The notes beneath the pieces are model-generated. The model was not told where the DNA came from. It worked only from the letters and a program-made list of their open reading frames with translations, and searched no databases. Below are positions 16,886 to 25,501 of a stretch of 64,000 nt of DNA, in pieces. The position numbers and the translations under genes were made by a program. The stretch is from Streptomyces albipurpureus (GTDB taxonomy: Bacteria > Actinomycetota > Actinomycetes > Streptomycetales > Streptomycetaceae): positions 160,700 through 224,699 of the forward strand of contig NZ_JAMQAW010000029.1 in NCBI RefSeq assembly GCF_023701525.1. Direction: 5' to 3'. Position 1 is the first letter of the stretch; every line of letters begins with the position of its first letter.

Positions 16886-16953
16886 GCGGTGGAAGGGCGT
16901 CCACCGAGCTCACCCCCTGTGGAGCGACAGGGCACGGACGAGGAGCAACGGGA

Positions 16954-17334
16954 TCAGTAGCGCTCGACCAGGTGTTCGCGGCCCGGTGGTGGTTCGTATG
17001 CCTCGGGCCAGAACTCCGTGATGGACGCGATCCTGCCCTCCTCATCACCGGTGAAGAACGTGACGGCGTACTTCTGCTCGAACCCCACCGTGGCATGGGA
17101 CCACGTCACCACCTGTCCGCTCGCGTCGTCTGCGATCAGACGGTGGACACGGATGTGCCAGTCCCCGGGATACTCACAGTTGAACTGGACGAATCGCTTC
17201 CGCCCTCGTATCCGCTCCCGGGTCTGCGGCAGGTCGAAGAGAACGTCCTCGGCCAGTGTGTCCCCGAAAGCGAGCCAGTGTCGCGCCTCCGCCGCTGCCC
17301 AGTAGCTTTCGACTGTCTCACGCAGTTCGGTCAT
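16954..17334 (-). CDS. SnoaL/NTF2-like protein
   Basis: A 126-residue cone-shaped alpha+beta protein: N-terminal helix VESYWAAAEARHWLAFGDTLAEDVLFD, then alternating strands with ITEFWPEAY at the end, the pattern of SnoaL-like/NTF2 proteins. Members may be enzymes (isomerases, cyclases) or mere binding proteins. The residues here do not decide which. An in-frame start 15 bases upstream (17349) is possible. Confidence 0.75.
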   Translation of the reverse strand: MTELRETVESYWAAAEARHWLAFGDTLAEDVLFDLPQTRERIRGRKRFVQFNCEYPGDWHIRVHRLIADDASGQVVTWSHATVGFEQKYAVTFFTGDEEGRIASITEFWPEAYEPPPGREHLVERY

Positions 17335-17410
17335 ATGGAGAGTGTGCACCCCGGCACTGACATCGCCCTCGCAGAGCTCTGACCAGCGAGAGCCAGCGCC
17401 GAATCGGCGG

Positions 17411-17509
17411 GGAATCAGCCCGCGGTCGACCCAGGACCGGCGTGGACTCAGCCCGCGGTCGACCCAGGACCGGCGTGGAATCAGCCCGCAGTCGACCCAG
17501 GACCGGCGT
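17411..17509. repeat. three tandem 33-bp repeats
   Basis: Three consecutive 33-bp units (17411-17443, 17444-17476, 17477-17509) differing at two positions in total, each containing the SalI-like GTCGAC. The array sits in the gap between the SnoaL-like gene and the 3' end of the methyltransferase gene. The length is a multiple of three and could be read through as an 11-residue repeat, but no real gene covers it. Confidence 0.85.
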
Positions 17510-17563
17510 GAAGGGGGTGTGAACCGCGGCTTCCCGAAGGACTGGGGGCGTTGTGCAGGGCGA

Positions 17564-18400
17564 TCAGGGGCGGGGTGGCCGCGTGGCCTTGAGGGAGTAC
17601 ATCAACGGGATGCGGGGGCGGTCTGGCGGAAGACGGAAGTACCCGTCCTCGCCCCGCTGGAAGGACTCGAAACGCGGGAAGAGCGATACGTCGTGTTCAT
17701 GCAGAAACTCCAGCCGGAGCCCGGTCGCGCAGAGAGCCGAGACGACCTCGCCGATCGGATGCTGCCATTCGACACTGCGGTTGTTCACCGTCTCGGCGTC
17801 AAGGTCGGCATAGGTCCCCGGGGTGTCGTCGATCCAGGCCTCGCGGGAGAAGTAGTCGTGCACGACACGTGACCCGGTCTCGTCGTCAAGGACATCGGTG
17901 AGCGGATGGAACTCCGCGAGATAGAGGAAGCCGCCAGGTGCCACCAGCGAGGCTGCCACCTCGGCCCAGCGTTCCACGTCCGGCAGCCAGTTGAGCGCGC
18001 CGGTACCGGTGTAGACGATGTCGTACGAGGTGTCGGGGACGGCCTCGGCCGCGTCATACACATCGGCGGCGACGAACGAGGCGCGGTCCGGACCGAACCC
18101 GAGCTCCTCAGCCAGGGCGCGGGCCGCCTCCACCGCCGGTTCCGAGAAGTCGAGGCCCACCACCTGCGAGGCTCCACGCCGGGCCCAGCTGAGTGTGTCC
18201 TGTCCGATGTGGCATTGGAGATGGAGCAGGGTCCTACCGCTGACGTCCCCGACCTCGGCGACCTCGAAGTCGCGCAGCGCGTCGTTCCCGGCGCGGAAGC
18301 CCTCCAGATTGTAGTACTGGCTCGCGATGTGGATGGGTACTCGTTCGTCCCAGTTGGAGCGGTTGGCGGCCCGCCAGTCCGAGGGCAGAGGGTGATCCAT
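17564..18400 (-). CDS. class I SAM-dependent methyltransferase
   Basis: A 278-residue Rossmann methyltransferase. Motif I is LLHLQCHIGQDTLSWARRG, followed by VVGLDFSEPAVEAARAL (acidic end of strand 2) and DIVYTGTGALNWL (motif IV). The opening DWRAANRSNWDERVPIHIASQYYN is typical of small-molecule methyltransferases common in actinomycetes. Substrate unknown. I chose the ATG at 18400; a longer frame to 18589 would run into the divergent peptidase gene and lacks protein character. Confidence 0.9.
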   Translation of the reverse strand: MDHPLPSDWRAANRSNWDERVPIHIASQYYNLEGFRAGNDALRDFEVAEVGDVSGRTLLHLQCHIGQDTLSWARRGASQVVGLDFSEPAVEAARALAEELGFGPDRASFVAADVYDAAEAVPDTSYDIVYTGTGALNWLPDVERWAEVAASLVAPGGFLYLAEFHPLTDVLDDETGSRVVHDYFSREAWIDDTPGTYADLDAETVNNRSVEWQHPIGEVVSALCATGLRLEFLHEHDVSLFPRFESFQRGEDGYFRLPPDRPRIPLMYSLKATRPPRP

Positions 18401-18470
18401 ACACCCGAAGTTATCCACAGGCTGCGGATGACGCGAACGGTTTGTCGGGGGGTCGGCGCAGAATGGGGGC

Positions 18471-20285
18471 ATGACTGAGACCACTGACTCGATGCCCGAC
18501 TGGGAGAAGCGCTTCCGTGCGCCGCGCGTCTCCCTTCCCGACTGGGCCGAGGACGCGCCCGACCGTTCGCTCTTCGTTTCGAACGCCACCGGGACCTATG
18601 AGCTCTACGCCTGGGATCGGGCGACCGGTGAGCAGCGGCAGGCCACCGACCGGCCGAGCGGCACCATGGATGGGGTGCTGTCGCCCGACGGTGAGTCGAT
18701 CTGGTGGTTCTCGGACACCGATGGGGACGAGTTCGGGGTGTGGCTTCGGCAGCCCTTCGGCGGCGGGGAGGATGTGCCCGCCGCGCCTGGCCTGGAGCCG
18801 TCGTATTCGGCGGGGCTCGCGATCGGACGGCATGGTGCGTCGGTGGTCGGGCGGTCCACCGACGAGGAGGGCACCACGCTCCATGTCGTGCGGCAAGGCG
18901 CCGAGCCCGCCGAGATCTATCGGCACCGGGAGTCCGCCGGTGTTGGTGATCTTTCCCATGACGGGACGCTGGTCGCGATCGAGCACACCGAGCACGGCGA
19001 TGCGATGCACTCGGCGCTGCGCGTTGTCCGACTCGATGGCAGCGCGGTGGCGGAGCTGGATGACACCCAGGGGGGTACGGAAGAGCTGGGCCTGGGTGTG
19101 TTGGGATTCGCCCCGGTCGAGGGGGACACCCGACTGCTCATCGCTCATCAGCGGCGCGGGCGCTGGGAGCCGATGATCTGGGACATCACATCCGGCGAAG
19201 AGACCGATCTCGCCCTGGACCTGCCGGGCGATGTGCACGCGGAGTGGTATCCGGACGGATCGGGGCTGCTGGTCGCGCACAGCTTTGAGGCCCGTGGGGA
19301 GCTTTGGCGGTACGACCTGGACACGCGGGAGCTGGTCCGGATCGACACACCTGCCGGTACGGTCTCGGGTGCCACGGCCAGGCCCGGCGGCGAGGTGGAG
19401 TATCTGTGGTCATCGGCCGCGCTCCCACCGCAGGTGCGCTCGACGGCGGGCACGGTCGTGCTGGATCCGCCCGGAATGAAGGCGCCTGAGTCCGTGCTGG
19501 TGGAGGACGTCTGGGTGGAGGGGCCCGGGGGCCGAATCCATGCGCTGGTGCAGCGGCCAGCGGGTGCCACGGATCCGCTGCCGACCGTCTTCGAGATTCA
19601 CGGGGGCCCGACCTGGCACGACAGCGACGCGTTCGCGGCAGGTCCGGCCGCCTGGGTCGACCACGGTTATGCGGTGGTACGGGTCAACTACCGCGGCTCC
19701 ACCGGATACGGACGGGAGTGGACCGATGCGCTCAAGCACCGGGTCGGATTGATCGAGTTGGAGGACATCGCGGCAGTTCGTGAGTGGGCGGTGCTGTCTG
19801 GACTGGCCGACCCCGACCGGCTGATCCTCGCGGGCGGCTCCTGGGGCGGGTATCTCACCCTGCTCGGTCTCGGCACGCAGCCCGAGGCTTGGGCGCTGGG
19901 TATCGCCGCCGTTCCCGTCGCCGACTACGTCACGGCCTATCACGATGAGATGGAAGCGTTGAAAGCCATGGACCGCACCCTGCTGGGGGGTACGCCGGAG
20001 GAAGTGCCGGAGCGATTTGAGGCTTCCTCACCGCTGACCTATGTGGACTCGGTGCGAGCACCGGTCTACATCTCCGCGGGTGTGAATGACCCCCGCTGCC
20101 CCATCCGTCAGATCGAGAACTACGTGGAGCGGCTGGCAGCACGCGGCGCGGTTCATGAGGTGTATCGATATGACGCGGGTCATGGCTCCCTGGTGGTGGA
20201 GGAGCGCATCAAGCAACTCGGTATGGAGATCGCCTTTGCGGCGGCGCACCTGGAAGGGGGCGGTAGCGAACCAGAGCAGGGCTAG
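18471..20285 (+). CDS. S9 family (prolyl oligopeptidase-type) serine peptidase
   Basis: A 604-residue two-domain enzyme. Residues 1-345 form a beta-propeller with repeated SPDG/LYAWD-type blades. Residues 350-600 are an alpha/beta hydrolase with GGSWGGY (nucleophile Ser457), Asp540 in AGVNDPRCP and His571 in AGHGS. No signal peptide is seen, so it acts in the cytoplasm on short peptides, probably as an acyl-aminoacyl or dipeptidyl peptidase. The ATG lies 70 bp from the divergent methyltransferase start. Confidence 0.92.
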   Translation: MTETTDSMPDWEKRFRAPRVSLPDWAEDAPDRSLFVSNATGTYELYAWDRATGEQRQATDRPSGTMDGVLSPDGESIWWFSDTDGDEFGVWLRQPFGGGEDVPAAPGLEPSYSAGLAIGRHGASVVGRSTDEEGTTLHVVRQGAEPAEIYRHRESAGVGDLSHDGTLVAIEHTEHGDAMHSALRVVRLDGSAVAELDDTQGGTEELGLGVLGFAPVEGDTRLLIAHQRRGRWEPMIWDITSGEETDLALDLPGDVHAEWYPDGSGLLVAHSFEARGELWRYDLDTRELVRIDTPAGTVSGATARPGGEVEYLWSSAALPPQVRSTAGTVVLDPPGMKAPESVLVEDVWVEGPGGRIHALVQRPAGATDPLPTVFEIHGGPTWHDSDAFAAGPAAWVDHGYAVVRVNYRGSTGYGREWTDALKHRVGLIELEDIAAVREWAVLSGLADPDRLILAGGSWGGYLTLLGLGTQPEAWALGIAAVPVADYVTAYHDEMEALKAMDRTLLGGTPEEVPERFEASSPLTYVDSVRAPVYISAGVNDPRCPIRQIENYVERLAARGAVHEVYRYDAGHGSLVVEERIKQLGMEIAFAAAHLEGGGSEPEQG

Positions 20286-20400
20286 GCACTGGACGCGGGG
20301 TCAGCCCCGGGGAGCCCACCGCGCGCAGTCAGCCGAGGAGCCGGAAACGGGAGTCAGCATCCGGGGCAAGGATCTCTGCCCGGCCGGCTCAGGAACGGGA

Positions 20401-20516
20401 GGTTCTGCCCGGCCAGCTCTGGAAGGAGAGATTCTGCCCGGCCGACTCTGGAAGGAGAGATTCTGCCCGGCCGACTCTGGAAGGGGAGGTTCTGCCCGGC
20501 CGGCTCTGGAAGGGGA
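20401..20516. repeat. four tandem 29-bp repeats without spacers
   Basis: Four perfect-length 29-bp units (20401-20429, 20430-20458, 20459-20487, 20488-20516) built around TTCTGCCCGGCC and CTCTGGAAGG, preceded by a diverged copy at 20371-20400. They fill much of the 426-bp gap between the peptidase and SURF1 genes, which otherwise holds no gene. The units abut one another, so this is a minisatellite and not a CRISPR array. Confidence 0.85.
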
Positions 20517-20711
20517 CATGGGGAGTGGGGGCGAGGGAGAAGTCCTCCAGGCTTGGCTGGGAAGCCAAGAAGAGTGCGGCTGAGGCGGCTGGGGCTGCAT
20601 CCGCGTCCCGGGTCGATTGGGGCGCGGTTGGCGACAGGTGTACTGGTGGACGCGGCGTGACGGAGGGGGGGTGGCAGGGAGTAGCGGAGTCGCGTTCCGT
20701 ACCGTGGAGGG

Positions 20712-21467
20712 GTGTACCGGTTCCTGCTGACGCCCCGCTGGCTGGGTATCAACGTCCTCGTCGTGCTGGCGATCGCCTTCTGCATCTTCATGGGTTCCTG
20801 GCAGCTCGGAAAGTTCGAGGATCGGGTTGAGACCCATCAGGAGGCCAAGCGCGAGCCAACCCCGGGTGAAATGGCCGTCAAGCCGTTGGAAGAGCTGCTG
20901 CCCGTCGACAAGAAGACTTCGGGTCGGCAGGCAAGGGCCACGGGGATCTACGGGGAGCAGTTCATCGTTCCCAACCGACAGGTGGACGGCAACAACGGCT
21001 CCTATGTGCTGGCCCTCCTCAAAACGGATCGAGGTCCGGCGCTACCGGTCGTGCGGGGATGGCTGGCCAAGGGCGAGCCGGTCCCGGCCGTTCCGGACGG
21101 CAAGATCACGGTCGTCGGCGCACTTCAGGCGAATGAGAACGCGGGCACCGACGGGGTGCATACGGGCGGCGGACTGCCGAGCGGTCAGCTGGGGATGATC
21201 AGCGCCGCGTCGCTGGTCAATTTGGTGCCGGACGATGTGCATGACGCATGGGTCACCCTGTCCAAGGCGGACAGCGGATTGGTCGCGGTGCCGGCGGCCA
21301 TCCCGGAAGGCAGCGGCCTGGATCTCAAGGCATTCCAGAACCTGGGGTACACCGGGGAGTGGTTTGTGTTCGCCGGTTTTGTGTTGTTCATGTGGTTCCG
21401 GTTGGTACGGCGGGAGGCGGAAGCGGTCCGCGACCGCGAGCTGGGTCTGGAGCCCGCCCCCGTATAG
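20712..21467 (+). CDS. SURF1 family protein
   Basis: A 251-residue membrane protein with the SURF1 layout: an N-terminal helix (WLGINVLVVLAIAFCIFMGSWQLGKF), a 160-residue extracytoplasmic domain with VPNRQVDGNNGSYVLALL and VVRGWL, and a C-terminal helix (WFVFAGFVLFMWFRLV). SURF1 proteins help assemble haem-copper cytochrome c oxidase. The start is GTG at 20712. No oxidase genes are adjacent. Confidence 0.92.
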   Translation: MYRFLLTPRWLGINVLVVLAIAFCIFMGSWQLGKFEDRVETHQEAKREPTPGEMAVKPLEELLPVDKKTSGRQARATGIYGEQFIVPNRQVDGNNGSYVLALLKTDRGPALPVVRGWLAKGEPVPAVPDGKITVVGALQANENAGTDGVHTGGGLPSGQLGMISAASLVNLVPDDVHDAWVTLSKADSGLVAVPAAIPEGSGLDLKAFQNLGYTGEWFVFAGFVLFMWFRLVRREAEAVRDRELGLEPAPV

Positions 21468-21666
21468 CCACGGGAAACCCCAACCCACCGCGCAACCGCA
21501 ACAACCCCACACCAACAACCACAACCCCGCCCCGAGCCCGCTCCCGGATAGCCACGGAGACACCCACCCCGCACCAGGACGTCCCGACCGAGCGCTGACC
21601 TCGCGTAGCCGCGGGCCTGCGCGCTCAGCAGGTCGGCAAGCACGCAAGCCCGGTGGAATCCACCCC

Positions 21667-21726
21667 GGTGGGATCAACGGCGGTGGGATCAACGGCGGTG
21701 GGATCAACGGCGGTGGGATCAACGGC
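21667..21726. repeat. four tandem 15-bp repeats
   Basis: Four exact copies of GGTGGGATCAACGGC plus partial copies on both sides, in the 322-bp gap between the convergent SURF1 and anti-sigma-like genes. No gene is seen in the gap. Confidence 0.85.
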
Positions 21727-21789
21727 GGTGGGATGGATCAAAAGCGGGGTGGGGTCGAAGGCGGGGTGGGGTCAAGGCACAGTGTTCAG

Positions 21790-23304
21790 TCAGCCGGCGC
21801 TGAGGGGATCTGTCCGGTAGAGGGTGCCGGAGCAGGCGTTCGCGATGGTGGTGTCCGCGCTCGGAGCGCCCGGGTCCGGAGTGTGGATCACCGAGATGCT
21901 GCCCTCCTGCGGCACGCTCTCGGTGCTGAGCTGGGTCTCCGTATTGTCCGGGCCCGTGCCCTGGCCGCCGCCCGCGCCCGTTGAGGGCTCTTGGGAAGTC
22001 GACGGGGACGTGGGCGACGTAGGACCAGTGGGACAGGACTCGCTCGGTACCCAGGCGAACTTCACCTCGTAGGCCTGGTCAGGCTTCAACAGAAGGCGGG
22101 TGGTTTCCCCTGAAGGGTCCGGAAGACCGGTCGCCGGGCCTCCCGCGGTGTGATCCGCCACGGTGATCTTGGCCTGGTCAGCCGCGCCCAGTGCCTGGAT
22201 GTTGACCTGCCCCGGACCGCCGACCGTGCAGGTGACGCTGGAGGAATTGGCGACCCTGAAAGAGCCGTAGACCTTGCCCTCGCCGTCCGCTCCGGCCGCC
22301 TGAGCGGCGGTGAAACGGAGCTGATCGGCGGCACAGACCGAAGCGCCACTGGGCACATCAGACGAGGTCTTCTCCGGTGAACCGGACACTCCGCCGCTGA
22401 TGTCCGTACCGGGCTTGGCACTGCGGGACGGGCTTGTGCTGGCGCTGCCCTCAGGGGTGCCCGAGCTGCCGACGGTGGGGCCGGTGGTGGTCTCCTTGCC
22501 CTGCGATTCACCCGATGAGGACTCGGTGCCGCCGTGGGCCTGTTCACCGTGTCCGGCATTGATCGGGAGAGCGCTGTCACCGCTCTCCGAGCCGGCCACA
22601 TGGACGAAGGCGGGGATCGCGGTACCCATCAACACCACCGCGGCGGCGAGTCCGACCATCGCCTGCCTCTTGCGGGCCCGGCGGGCCGGGACCGCTCTCC
22701 GCAGATGATCGAGTGCTCCGTCCGCGGGGTTGAGGTCCTGCACGGCTCCCTGGAGGAGCCGGCGGAGAGCCTCTTCCTCGTCTCCGGGGCCTTCGCCGTG
22801 CCCAACTGCTCCAGCGGCGGGACCACCCGGTTGGCCAGGACCACCAGCAGAACCGGAACCGGAGCCATAGGAACCAGAACCGTCAGAACCCGAACCCACG
22901 AGAGCCGCCAACGCGGCAAGCCCCCCTGAGCCACAGGAGGAAGTCAGCTCACCCGCACCACCGAAACCGTCAGAGGCACCCGCACCACCGAAACCGTCAG
23001 AGGCACCCGCACCACCGAAACCGTCGGAGGCACCGGCACCATCCGGCTCGCCACCACCGTCGTGCAGTTCATCGGAATCGACCGGCCCGTCAGCTCCACC
23101 GCGGGCACGATCGGTGCGACCCGTAGCGTCCGCACGGTCCTCAGCGCCACTGGGGCGCTCGCGGGTCTCACGATCTTCGTGGCCGCTCAGCTCGTCATCC
23201 GGCCCGTTACTCACAATTCCGTTCCCAGTCCGGTCGTCACTTGGCCCGTCCGGCCCGTCCTGCCCGGCGCTCTTGCGGTCGCCGCTTTTCCTGTCGCCGC
23301 TCAT
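21790..23304 (-). CDS. membrane protein coupled to ECF sigma factor, probable anti-sigma partner
   Basis: A 504-residue single-pass protein. The cytoplasmic N-terminal part (1-215) is disordered and rich in Asp, Gly and Arg, and includes three tandem 9-residue GAGASDGFG copies encoded by 27-bp DNA repeats at 22952-23032. Near residue 180 comes LRRLLQGAVQDLNPADGAL, then the membrane helix MVGLAAAVVLMGTAIPAFVHVAG. The outer part is Ser/Thr/Pro-rich and contains a DUF4232-like domain (CAADQLRF, SVTCTVGGPG, ESCP). Its ATG overlaps the sigma-factor stop (ATGA). Position suggests anti-sigma control from the membrane, but no classical zinc anti-sigma motif (HxxxCxxC) is visible, so that role is inferred. 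Confidence 0.8.
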   Translation of the reverse strand: MSGDRKSGDRKSAGQDGPDGPSDDRTGNGIVSNGPDDELSGHEDRETRERPSGAEDRADATGRTDRARGGADGPVDSDELHDGGGEPDGAGASDGFGGAGASDGFGGAGASDGFGGAGELTSSCGSGGLAALAALVGSGSDGSGSYGSGSGSAGGPGQPGGPAAGAVGHGEGPGDEEEALRRLLQGAVQDLNPADGALDHLRRAVPARRARKRQAMVGLAAAVVLMGTAIPAFVHVAGSESGDSALPINAGHGEQAHGGTESSSGESQGKETTTGPTVGSSGTPEGSASTSPSRSAKPGTDISGGVSGSPEKTSSDVPSGASVCAADQLRFTAAQAAGADGEGKVYGSFRVANSSSVTCTVGGPGQVNIQALGAADQAKITVADHTAGGPATGLPDPSGETTRLLLKPDQAYEVKFAWVPSESCPTGPTSPTSPSTSQEPSTGAGGGQGTGPDNTETQLSTESVPQEGSISVIHTPDPGAPSADTTIANACSGTLYRTDPLSAG

Positions 23305-24014
23305 TTCGTGGCCTCCATGACGACGCGCAGCGCCGCGATGCCCCGTGAGCCGTACGCCTTCACCGATCCCAGGGATATACCCAGCGTCTCGGCGACCTGT
23401 GCCTCCGTCATATCGGCGAAGTACCTCAGGACGAGGACCTCGCGCTGACGGCGCTGGAGTCCGCGCATCGCCTTGATCAGGGCGTCGCGCTCCAGTTGGT
23501 CGTACGCGCCTTCCTCCGCGCTCGCCATGTCCGGCATCGGCTTGGAGAGCAGCTTCAGCCCCAGGATGCGTCGACGCAGTGCCGATCGCGAGAGGTTGAC
23601 CACCGTCTGCCGTAGATAGGCGAGGGTCTTCTCCGGCTCGCGCACCCGATTGCGCGCCGAGTGAACGCGGATGAACGCTTCCTGTACGACGTCCTCACAG
23701 GAGGCCGTGTCGTCCAGGAGTAGTGCGGCGAGTCCCAGCAGCGATCGGTAGTGCGCGCGGTAGGTCTCGGTGAGGTGGTCGACGGTGGTACCAGCGGCCA
23801 TCTGTCCGTCAGTGCTCTCGCGCTGGGACGGCAGACGGGTGGTACGGGGTGTGGGCATGGGTGCGATCACCGGCATGCCGCCGGGCGCCCGTGTACGGGG
23901 CTTGCGGACCGGACGCACCGAAGCGCCGCGGATGGGGGCCGTTGAACTGCCCTGGACCAGGCGCATGGAAGCGCTGACCGGGACCACCCCTGGGATGTCG
24001 AGTACCTCTGCCAC
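23301..24014 (-). CDS. ECF sigma factor
   Basis: A 237-residue sigma factor. After a 75-residue basic, Pro-rich extension comes region 2 (YRAHYRSLLGLAALLLDDTASCEDVVQEAFIRVH) and region 4 (LQRRQREVLVLRYFADMTEAQVAETLGISLGSVKAYGSRGIAAL). Regions 1.1 and 3 are absent, as in ECF factors. The start is GTG at 24014 behind a distant GGGGGAAG; the long N-terminal extension makes an internal start (MAAGTTVDHL) possible. It is coupled by ATGA overlap to a membrane partner. A GGAAC-type promoter upstream suggests autoregulation. Confidence 0.9.
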   Translation of the reverse strand: MAEVLDIPGVVPVSASMRLVQGSSTAPIRGASVRPVRKPRTRAPGGMPVIAPMPTPRTTRLPSQRESTDGQMAAGTTVDHLTETYRAHYRSLLGLAALLLDDTASCEDVVQEAFIRVHSARNRVREPEKTLAYLRQTVVNLSRSALRRRILGLKLLSKPMPDMASAEEGAYDQLERDALIKAMRGLQRRQREVLVLRYFADMTEAQVAETLGISLGSVKAYGSRGIAALRVVMEATK

Positions 24015-24053
24015 ATCTGTTGGACACGCTTCCCCCCGTTAGGGTTGTACGCG

Positions 24054-24079
24054 TACGCCACCGCTTTTGGCGATGTTCC
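24054..24079 (-). promoter_or_regulatory. candidate ECF-type promoter of the sigma gene
   Basis: On the minus strand GGAAC (24079-24075) is followed after 17 bases by CGTA (24057-24054), about 40 bases before the sigma GTG. GGAAC with a CGT/GTC-like -10 is the general form used by ECF holoenzymes. The -10 overlaps a perfect palindrome GTACGCGTAC (24047-24056). The rest of the 378-bp gap up to asd (24015-24392) shows no gene. Confidence 0.45.
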
Positions 24080-24392
24080 TGCAGGCTTCATGCGTACTCG
24101 CTCTTCCCCAATGCCCCATTTTTCGCGGCACCGTATAGCGGCGACCGCAAAGACGCCTTCCGTCGGACTGCTGGTTGCAGGCCGGGGAAGGTGATTTCTG
24201 GATGTCCACACAGCCCGGACCAAATGGTACAGAGCTTCAAGTTCTGCACAGGTTGCTCACAGCTCGCGCACTGATCCTACAAACGTCAGGTGTGCTCGTG
24301 TCCAGGGGTAATTGGCTACTTTGATCATCGCGGATCGCCCGAGGAGGATCATCCGAGCCGAGGTCAGAACCCAGCCGGAGCTCGACCAGCGG

Positions 24393-25460
24393 TCAGAAGG
24401 GGAGCTCGGCCGCGATGGCCTCGGCTATCTGCGCGGAGTTCAGCGCGGCCCCTTTGCGGAGGTTGTCACCGCAAACGAAGAGGTCCAGCGCGCAGGGGTC
24501 ATCCGGGGAGCGCCGGACCCGGCCGACCCAGGTCGGGTCGGTGCCGACCACATCGGCGGGGGTGGGGAAATCGCCTGCCGCCGGATCGTCGTAGAGCACC
24601 ACCCCTGGCGAGGTGGCGAGGATCTCGTGCGCCCGCTCCACCGTGACTTCGTTCTCGAAGCGCGCGTGGACCGCTAGCGAGTGGGTGGTGACGACGGGCA
24701 CCCGGACGAAGGTCGCCGCCACCCGAAGCCTGGGGAGTCCGAGGATCTTGCGGGTCTCGTCGCGCAACCCCAGTTCCTCGGAGGACCAGCCGCCGTCCTG
24801 GAGCGTTCCTGACCAGGGCACCACATTGAGGGCCAGGGGCGCGGGGAACGGCTCCGCCCGGTCACCGACGGCCCGGCGCACATCGCCCGGCCCCGTGCCC
24901 AGTTCCGTACCGGCGACGAGGGACAGCTGATCGCGCAGTGCGCTCACCGCTTCCCGTCCGGCGCCGCTGGCGGCCTGGTACGAGGCGACGACCAATTCCC
25001 GTAGCCCGAACTCGGCGTGGAGCGCGCCGATGGCCGGGATGAGAGCGAGGGTGGTGTCGTGGGGGCTGGCGACGATGCCGCGCGGACGGATCCGAGCCGC
25101 ATGGGGGTTGACCTCGGGGACGACCAGCGGCACATCGGCGTCAAGCCGGAAGGCCGCGGAACTGTCCACCACCACCGCGCCCTTGGCTGCGGCGATCGGC
25201 GCCCACCGCGCGGAGACTTCCGCGGGCACCAGGAAGAGGGCGACATCGACACCCGTGAGCGCTTCTTCGCTCAGCGGGATGACTTCGCACACCTCCCCAC
25301 GTACGACCAGCTTGCGGCCGGCCGGACGCGGGGAGGAGACAAGGCGAATATCGCCCCAGATGTCCTTGTGCTGAGAGAGGATCTGGAGCATCACCGCACC
25401 GACGGCCCCGGTCGCTCCGATGACCGCGAGCGTCGGTTTACCGGCCATCGTCCCGGCCAC
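24393..25460 (-). CDS. asd: aspartate-semialdehyde dehydrogenase
   Basis: A 355-residue enzyme that reduces aspartyl phosphate to aspartate semialdehyde with NADPH, the second step to lysine, threonine, methionine and diaminopimelate. TLAVIGATGAVGAVMLQIL is the nucleotide-binding loop. The expected catalytic Cys segment near residue 135 reads ASPHDTTLALIPAIGALH, in which the canonical SNPNC-type Cys is replaced, so activity deserves a check. GAGREAVSALRDQL resembles the usual SGAGxxA region. The GTG at 25460 has GGAG seven bases upstream and is preferred over the ATG at 25448. It lies 41 bp downstream of the aspartokinase gene and is probably cotranscribed. Confidence 0.8.
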   Translation of the reverse strand: MAGTMAGKPTLAVIGATGAVGAVMLQILSQHKDIWGDIRLVSSPRPAGRKLVVRGEVCEVIPLSEEALTGVDVALFLVPAEVSARWAPIAAAKGAVVVDSSAAFRLDADVPLVVPEVNPHAARIRPRGIVASPHDTTLALIPAIGALHAEFGLRELVVASYQAASGAGREAVSALRDQLSLVAGTELGTGPGDVRRAVGDRAEPFPAPLALNVVPWSGTLQDGGWSSEELGLRDETRKILGLPRLRVAATFVRVPVVTTHSLAVHARFENEVTVERAHEILATSPGVVLYDDPAAGDFPTPADVVGTDPTWVGRVRRSPDDPCALDLFVCGDNLRKGAALNSAQIAEAIAAELPF

Positions 25461-25501
25461 CGCTCATCTCCGTGGTCACCGGTCGACGCTCCAGTCGCGG
25501 G

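Noticed and set aside
20401..20516. 29-bp repeats as a type I CRISPR array
   Set aside because: Units abut with no spacers and there are no cas genes nearby.
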